A stretch of 64,000 bases of DNA from Donghicola tyrosinivorans (GTDB taxonomy: Bacteria; Pseudomonadota; Alphaproteobacteria; Rhodobacterales; Rhodobacteraceae): the NCBI RefSeq assembly GCF_003003355.1, contig NZ_PVTQ01000014.1, forward strand, positions 37,225 to 101,224, read 5' to 3'. Shown piece by piece: positions 59,364-64,000 of this stretch (its first letter is position 1; the number at the start of each line of letters is the position of its first letter). Made by a program: the position numbers and the translations under genes. The notes beneath the pieces are model-generated. The model was not told the origin of the DNA and made no database searches. It was given only the letters and a program-made list of their open reading frames with translations.

Positions 59364-60401
59364 ATGATGCGGATTGCACAGGATTTGGCCGGAGCCATCG
59401 GAAACACCCCTCTGATCAAGCTGCGTAAAGCAAGCGAAGAGACCGGATGCACCATCCTCGGCAAGTGTGAGTTCATGAACCCGGGCCAGTCGGTCAAAGA
59501 CCGCGCTGCGCTCTACATCATTAAGGACGCGCTGGAAAAAGGCCTGCTGGAGCCTGGAGGCACCATCGTCGAAGGCACCGCGGGTAACACCGGTATCGGC
59601 CTTGCGCTGGTTGGCGCCTCGATGGGTTTCCGCACGGTGATCGTGATCCCCGAGACCCAGTCTCAGGAAAAGAAGGACATGATCCGTTTGGCTGGTGCCG
59701 AACTGGTTCAGGTGCCTGCCGCGCCTTATCGCAACCCGAACAACTACGTGCGCTATTCGGGCCGTCTGGCCGAAGAACTGGCCAAGTCCGAGCCTCATGG
59801 CGCGATCTGGGCAAACCAGTTCGACAACGTTGCCAATCGCCGCGCGCACGTGGAAACCACTGGCCCCGAGATTTGGGAACAGACCGGCGGCAAGGTTGAC
59901 GGTTTCATCTGCGCCGTTGGTTCGGGTGGTACGCTGGCCGGTGTGGCCGAGGCGTTACAGCCCAAAGGCGTCAAGGTTGGTCTGGCCGATCCCTTGGGCG
60001 CGGCGCTTTATAGCTTCTACACCAGCGGTGAGCTGAAGGCCGAAGGTGGCTCGATCACCGAAGGCATCGGTCAGGGCCGGATCACCGCAAACCTTGAAGG
60101 GTTCACCCCCGATTTCGCCTACCAGATCCCCGACGAAGAGGCGCTGCCGATCGTCTTTGATACGCTGGCGGAAGAGGGGCTTTGCCTTGGCGGCAGCTCT
60201 GGCATCAACATTGCCGGTGCGATCCGTATGGCAAAGGAAATGGGACCGGGCCACACCATCGTGACCATCCTGTGTGACTATGGCACCCGCTACCAGTCCA
60301 AGCTGTTCAACCCTGAATTCCTTCAGGAAAAAGGTCTGCCGGTTCCCGGCTGGCTAAGCACCGGCCCGAAGAGCATTCCGGGGGTGTTTGTTGACGGCTA
60401 A
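59364..60401 (+). CDS. cysK: Cysteine synthase A-type PLP enzyme
   Basis: A 345-residue O-acetylserine sulfhydrylase/cysteine synthase family member. The PLP lysine motif is NPGQSVKDRAALYII and the phosphate loop is AVGSGGTLAGVAEAL. The substrate-loop motif VEGTAGNTGIGLALVG has TAGNTG in place of the usual TSGNTG. YQIPDEEALPIVFDTLAEEG and GGSSGINIAGAIRMAKEMG complete the fold. It makes cysteine from O-acetylserine and sulfide and, by family knowledge, aids tellurite resistance. It follows trgA-trgB as in R. sphaeroides. It overlaps the mechanosensitive channel gene by 14 bases. Confidence 0.94.
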   Translation: MMRIAQDLAGAIGNTPLIKLRKASEETGCTILGKCEFMNPGQSVKDRAALYIIKDALEKGLLEPGGTIVEGTAGNTGIGLALVGASMGFRTVIVIPETQSQEKKDMIRLAGAELVQVPAAPYRNPNNYVRYSGRLAEELAKSEPHGAIWANQFDNVANRRAHVETTGPEIWEQTGGKVDGFICAVGSGGTLAGVAEALQPKGVKVGLADPLGAALYSFYTSGELKAEGGSITEGIGQGRITANLEGFTPDFAYQIPDEEALPIVFDTLAEEGLCLGGSSGINIAGAIRMAKEMGPGHTIVTILCDYGTRYQSKLFNPEFLQEKGLPVPGWLSTGPKSIPGVFVDG

Positions 60402-62772
60402 AGCCTTCGACATCCTGCGGCGGGCCCTTCTGGGGCTCGTCTTTTGCCTGATGCTTCCGCTTGGGGCCTTTGCGCAAAGCGGTCCCGATTATGACGCGTG
60501 GACCAAAACGGCGAACCGCGCCGAAGTGGTGTTGGATCAGGACTGGGCCGAGGAAAGTGATCTGGAAACCCTGCGGGCCGAAATCTCGGACTACCGCAGC
60601 CAGTTCCAACGGGAACAATCCGCCAGTCAGGAACGGATTACGACGCTTAAAGCGCAGATCGCTGCATTGGGGCAGGTGCCGGAAAGCGGCTCTGAACCAA
60701 AAGAAATCGCGTCCCGCCGCGCTGATCTGCAAAAGCAGTTAGATGATCTTGAGGTGCCGCGTGTCCGCGCGGACGAGGCCTATAGCCGCGCCGATGGTCT
60801 GATCGGGGAAATTGACGGGCTATTGCGCAAGCGTCAGGCGGAAAAGCTGACCTCGCTGGACCCTGCGCCGCTGAACCCTGTGAATTGGCCCGTGGCTGGC
60901 AAGACCGCGCTGGATTACGTGCGCAATGTGGCCGCCGAAACCAAGGAAGGCTTCAGCGCCGACGAGGTGCGCGCCGATTTCCGCAAAAGCTTGCTGCCCG
61001 CACTGGCCCTCGTGATCGTCGCCCTTGTGCTGATCTTGCGCGCCCCTGCGTGGGTTGAAAACCTTGCAGGTTTGGCGTGGCAGCGCTTCAAGCGCGGGCC
61101 GGGGGTCTGGGGCTTTGGCATTTCCTTGGGCCAGATTGCACTGCCACTTTTGGGGATCGTCATTCTGGTCTCGGCGGTGCGGATTGCAAATGTGGCCGGA
61201 CCGCGCGGGAATGATCTGCTTGGGGACCTGATCGGTGCCGTAGCGATTGTCATGGGTGGCCGTTGGCTGGCGGCGATGGTGTTTCCTTCCGGCGAAGGGC
61301 GGGCCTTGCTGGACCTGAAAGCCGCTTGTCTAAAGCCTGCGCGGCGCAACGCTAGTATTCTGGCCTTCCTGACGGCGCTTTATGCCATCGCCATGACCAT
61401 CGGCGAACGGGAAGGGGCGGCGGCAGCGGCCATGTCGGTTTCGCTTTTCCCGCTGAGTTTGGTGACGTCATTCTATCTGTACCGTCTGGCCCGTACATTG
61501 CGCGGCGGGATGTGCCATCCGGCAGAGGGTCAGACCGAAGCGCCCAATTATCTGGACCAGTTGTTCGGGCTTTTGCTGCGGGTGGTTACGCTTGTGGCCT
61601 TCCTTTCGCCTCTGTTGGCAATGGTCGGCTACCGGAATGCTGCTGAACAACTGCTGTTTCCGACGATCCTAACCCTTGGCCTCATGGCGCTGGTGCGCAT
61701 CCTGCAAACGCTGGTGCGTGATCTTTTTACGCTGATCACCAACCATCCTGAGGATGATGACGAAGGCCTGTTTCCTGTCGTTGCCAGTGTGCTGCTGGCC
61801 TTTGCCGCGATCCCGCCGCTGGCGCTGATCTGGGGGGCGCGCATCTCTGACCTGACCGAGTTGTGGGCCCGATTCCGCGCTGGCTTCCAGATCGGCGAGA
61901 CAACGATCTCGCCCTCGGACTTCCTGAGCTTTGCGATTATCTTCGCGATTGGCTTTGGCGTGACGCGTCTGGTCCAAGGGATGTTGCGCAACATCGTATT
62001 GCCCAAGACGCGGCTGGATGTGGGTGGAAAAACCGCTGTCATTTCAGGCGTCGGCTATATCGGTGTGTTCGTGGCTGCGCTGGCTGCGATCACGGGGGCA
62101 GGGCTGGACCTTTCGTCTCTGGCCATTGTGGCAGGTGCCCTATCGGTGGGCATCGGTTTTGGCTTGCAGAACATCGTGTCCAACTTTGTCTCGGGCATTA
62201 TCCTGCTGATTGAACGCCCGATCAGCGAAGGCGACTGGATCGAAGTTGGCGGCAAGATGGGTTACGTGCGCTCGATCTCGGTACGCTCAACACGGGTCGA
62301 GACCTTTGACCGCACCGATGTGATTGTGCCCAACGCTGATCTGGTCAGCGGCATGGTGACCAACTGGACCCGTGGCAATTCGATCGGCCGCGTAATCGTG
62401 CCTGTGGGCGTCGCTTATGGCACGGATACCCGCCGTGTCGAGGCCATCCTGATGGAGATCGCCAAAGAACATCCTATGGTGCTGCTCCAGCCGCCGCCCT
62501 TTATCTATTTCAAAGGTTTCGGGGACAGCTCTCTGGATTTTGAAATCAGGGCTATCATTCGTGATGTAAACTGGGTGCTGAATGTCGGGTCAGACATGAA
62601 CCATGAAATCGCCCGCCGTTTCGCAGAAGCAGGGATCGAGATTCCATTCCCCCAGCGCGATGTCTGGATGCGCAGCGCGCCCGCAGCGGCTGCCCCCGCA
62701 GAGCCCTTGAAAACTGCGCCCGAACAACCGCCGCAAGGCCTGCAAGACCCTCAGGAAGGCACCGACACATGA
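60388..62772 (+). CDS. MscS-family mechanosensitive channel with DUF3772
   Basis: A 794-residue inner-membrane channel. The signal peptide or first TM is at about 10-30 (LLGLVFCLMLPLGAFAQ). A periplasmic coiled-coil DUF3772 region follows at about 35-165. About ten membrane segments span 200-560. The MscS pore helix and beta domain cover about 560-700 (GLDLSSLAIVAGALSVGIGF; GLQNIVSNFVSGIILLIERP, both family hallmarks), with PNADLVSGMVTNWTRGN after them. A Pro/Ala-rich tail ends it. The start is TTG 60388, inside the end of cysK. It guards against hypo-osmotic shock. The last 4 bases overlap the alanyl-tRNA editing gene. Confidence 0.93.
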   Translation: MLTAKAFDILRRALLGLVFCLMLPLGAFAQSGPDYDAWTKTANRAEVVLDQDWAEESDLETLRAEISDYRSQFQREQSASQERITTLKAQIAALGQVPESGSEPKEIASRRADLQKQLDDLEVPRVRADEAYSRADGLIGEIDGLLRKRQAEKLTSLDPAPLNPVNWPVAGKTALDYVRNVAAETKEGFSADEVRADFRKSLLPALALVIVALVLILRAPAWVENLAGLAWQRFKRGPGVWGFGISLGQIALPLLGIVILVSAVRIANVAGPRGNDLLGDLIGAVAIVMGGRWLAAMVFPSGEGRALLDLKAACLKPARRNASILAFLTALYAIAMTIGEREGAAAAAMSVSLFPLSLVTSFYLYRLARTLRGGMCHPAEGQTEAPNYLDQLFGLLLRVVTLVAFLSPLLAMVGYRNAAEQLLFPTILTLGLMALVRILQTLVRDLFTLITNHPEDDDEGLFPVVASVLLAFAAIPPLALIWGARISDLTELWARFRAGFQIGETTISPSDFLSFAIIFAIGFGVTRLVQGMLRNIVLPKTRLDVGGKTAVISGVGYIGVFVAALAAITGAGLDLSSLAIVAGALSVGIGFGLQNIVSNFVSGIILLIERPISEGDWIEVGGKMGYVRSISVRSTRVETFDRTDVIVPNADLVSGMVTNWTRGNSIGRVIVPVGVAYGTDTRRVEAILMEIAKEHPMVLLQPPPFIYFKGFGDSSLDFEIRAIIRDVNWVLNVGSDMNHEIARRFAEAGIEIPFPQRDVWMRSAPAAAAPAEPLKTAPEQPPQGLQDPQEGTDT

Positions 62773-63485
62773 CCGAGACCCTGTTCCAGAGCGATCCCTA
62801 TCTGCGCGACGCAAGCGCCACGGTGACAGCTGTGACGGACGAAGGGGGCATCGTTCTTGATCGTAGCATCTTTTATGCGACTGGCGGTGGCCAGCCGGGG
62901 GACAGTGGGAACCTGACATGGGCGGGTCAGATCCTTGAGATCGCCACCACCATCAAGGGCGAGGGCAACCAGATTGTGCTGCTGCCCGCTGAACCGGCGC
63001 GTCTGCCCGCTGTTGGCACCCAAGTCACCCAGCATCTGGACTGGGAACGCCGGCACCGCCACATGCGTGTGCATACCGCGCTGCATTTGCTGTCCGTCGT
63101 CGTGCCACTGCCAGTGACGGGCGGGGCGATCGGCACCGAAAAAGGGCGTCTGGATTTCGATATGGAAGACAGCCCCGAAGACAAGGACGCGTTAGAGGCC
63201 GCCCTGAACGCGCTGGTCGCGGCAGATCATCCGATCTCATATCACTGGATCACCGACGAAGAACTGGCCGCCAACCCTGGTCTGGTCAAAACGATGTCCG
63301 TCCAGCCGCCCAAAGGGCAGGGCCGTGTGCGCCTTGTCCAGATCGGCACCGATGCAGCCAAGGTGGATCTACAGCCCTGCGGTGGCACCCATGTGCGCTC
63401 GACCGCAGAGATCGGTCAGCTGCGGATCGGCAAGATCGAGAAAAAAGGTCGCCAGAACCGCCGGATAAACCTTCATCTGGCATGA
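62769..63485 (+). CDS. Alanyl-tRNA editing protein (AlaX-like)
   Basis: A 238-residue trans-editing hydrolase that removes serine or glycine from mischarged tRNA-Ala. The N-terminal part GTEILSD-like region reads TDEGGIVLDRSIFYATGGGQ. The zinc site is H102/H106 in VHTALHLL plus C204/H208 in CGGTHVRS, the classic AlaX pattern. QIGTDAAKVDLQPCGGTH and QLRIGKIEKKGRQNRRI close the domain. It overlaps the channel gene by 4 bases and is last of the long trg-cysK-mscS-alaX run. A tRNA-Ser gene follows. Confidence 0.94.
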   Translation: MTETLFQSDPYLRDASATVTAVTDEGGIVLDRSIFYATGGGQPGDSGNLTWAGQILEIATTIKGEGNQIVLLPAEPARLPAVGTQVTQHLDWERRHRHMRVHTALHLLSVVVPLPVTGGAIGTEKGRLDFDMEDSPEDKDALEAALNALVAADHPISYHWITDEELAANPGLVKTMSVQPPKGQGRVRLVQIGTDAAKVDLQPCGGTHVRSTAEIGQLRIGKIEKKGRQNRRINLHLA

Positions 63486-63532
63486 AATCACCTATTGCAG
63501 GTGGCGGTGTACTCGGTATAACTCCGCCCAAC

Positions 63533-63622
63533 GGAGAGGTGGCCGAGTGGTCGAAGGCGCACGCCTGGAAAGTGTGTAGGCAGGGAACTGTCTCCAGGGT
63601 TCGAATCCCTGTCTCTCCGCCA
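63533..63622 (+). tRNA. tRNA-Ser (GGA)
   Basis: A 90-base class II tRNA. The acceptor is GGAGAGG, the D-arm GTGGCCGAGTGGTCGAAGGC, the anticodon loop CTGGAAA (GGA), and there is a long variable arm. The T-arm is AGGGTTCGAATCCCTG, then TCTCTCC-G-CCA with encoded CCA. It follows the alanyl-tRNA editing gene after 47 bases. The 283 bases between this tRNA and the IS left end at 63906 hold no gene I can support. Confidence 0.97.
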
Positions 63623-63905
63623 TATCCTTCTGGAAATGCGCTTCTGACTGAAAGTAATTCGGTCTTTGCCACGCTATCTCACAACTAGGCACACATTCCT
63701 GCTGCTTTGTTGCACGTTGGCGGGCACTGTGTGGGTTCAGAAGCTTGAACGCTGGAGGTTTCCGTTCAACCTTGTGCGACACTTGCGGTTATCAGCTTTT
63801 CTTACGCCGACAGGTTTGGGCTAAACGGCGGGCGGTTTGCCGTGCAAGACGCCTAATCTCCGGATTAATGCAGTCTTGAGGTGAGTTGACGCAATCCACG
63901 CTGCG

Positions 63906-64000
63906 TGAACCGCCCCGTCTTTACCGGAGGGCAAAACTCTCGGAGAATTGCCTGTTATGGAACATAGAAAGCAAAGAACCACGAAGCCTTATTCGCCCGA
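63906..64000 (+). mobile_element. Left end of an IS3-type element, truncated by the window
   Basis: TGAACCGCCCCGTCTTTACC begins with TG and resembles left inverted repeats of IS3-family elements (TGAACCGCCCC type). It is followed by a ribosome binding site and a transposase-like start. The element continues beyond the window. Only the left end can be seen, so the right repeat and target duplication cannot be checked here. Confidence 0.6.
63957..64000 (+). CDS. Partial IS3-type transposase OrfA (start only)
   Basis: Fourteen codons, MEHRKQRTTKPYSP, run off the window. Basic N-termini ending in the K-P/R-Y-S-P motif start many IS3-family OrfA proteins, where the YSPEF helix-turn-helix follows. 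CGGAGAATTGCCTGTT lies before the ATG. Identification rests on this short stretch plus the terminal-repeat-like sequence at 63906, so it is provisional. Confidence 0.55.
   Translation, partial: MEHRKQRTTKPYSP

Noticed and set aside
63492..63782. 96-residue frame across tRNA-Ser with AERQGFEPW and TLSRRAPSTTRP
   Set aside because: This is the well-known spurious translation of a tRNA-Ser gene.

Overview
The window is a continuous piece of an alphaproteobacterial chromosome, most likely Rhodobacteraceae (roseobacter/Rhodobacter group). The supports are: a permuted two-piece tmRNA whose tag reads ANDNRAPVAMAA, a monomeric NADP isocitrate dehydrogenase, an EnvZ-type kinase, the trgA-trgB-cysK tellurite cluster known from Rhodobacter sphaeroides, an RNase E ending in a GWW motif, and a split B12-dependent methionine synthase with a DUF1638 partner. 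Most genes are GC-rich. The left edge, the middle of the chemotaxis operon and the stretch around 18.2-20.6 kb are visibly more AT-rich.

Layout. 0-7 kb: an AT-rich left edge; a cobalamin riboswitch in front of a small unknown gene; a lipoprotein/membrane-protein pair; an XRE regulator with a 2OG-Fe(II) oxygenase, divergent from a periplasmic SMP-30-like protein around a palindromic operator; an omega-amino acid transaminase divergent from an XRE-cupin regulator. 7.1-15.7 kb: a tightly coupled chemotaxis operon (STAS, CheY, CheA, CheW, CheR, CheY, unknown, MCP, CheB, CheD). 15.8-18.2 kb: icd behind a perfect palindrome. 18.2-20.8 kb: an odd locus with a 36-bp minisatellite gene encoding a DRGDDRDGGRGG polyampholyte, a decayed gene with three in-frame stops and a frameshift, and two identical tRNA-Asn genes. 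20.9-26.7 kb: MBL-fold hydrolase, EnvZ-like kinase, ackA with a MaoC-phosphate acyltransferase fusion, fabI, and a CAU tRNA. 26.8-38.5 kb: an RTX protein, purM-purN, rnd, sufE, the split methionine synthase (homocysteine methyltransferase and corrinoid protein, with a Hint-domain protein lying between them and DUF1638), the F-ATPase zeta subunit and purC-purS-purQ. 38.6-49.7 kb: a DctB/DctD-like two-component pair, RNase E, CcdA, a hydrolase-like membrane protein coupled to a cytochrome P450, and a class I aldolase behind GTTAGCG operator repeats. 49.7-54.3 kb: small RHH and DUF4169 proteins, fumC, sspB, chrA, a monooxygenase-like protein and ssrA. 54.4-64 kb: DinB-like protein, photolyase, a CFA-synthase-like methyltransferase, trgA-trgB-cysK-mscS-alaX, tRNA-Ser(GGA), and the left end of an IS3-type element at the right edge.

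Functional groups. Purine biosynthesis is split in two sub-operons. Carbon metabolism is represented by icd, fumC, aldolase, acetate kinase and acyltransferase. Protein quality control (tmRNA plus its SspB adaptor) lies within 2.6 kb. Signal transduction includes three kinases: CheA, EnvZ-like and DctB-like. Two receiver-containing proteins look divergent: CheB lacks its phospho-acceptor and the DctD-like regulator lacks the sigma54 GAFTGA loop. The least explained items are the riboswitch-controlled small gene, the minisatellite gene, the 101-residue chemotaxis-operon protein and the decayed gene.
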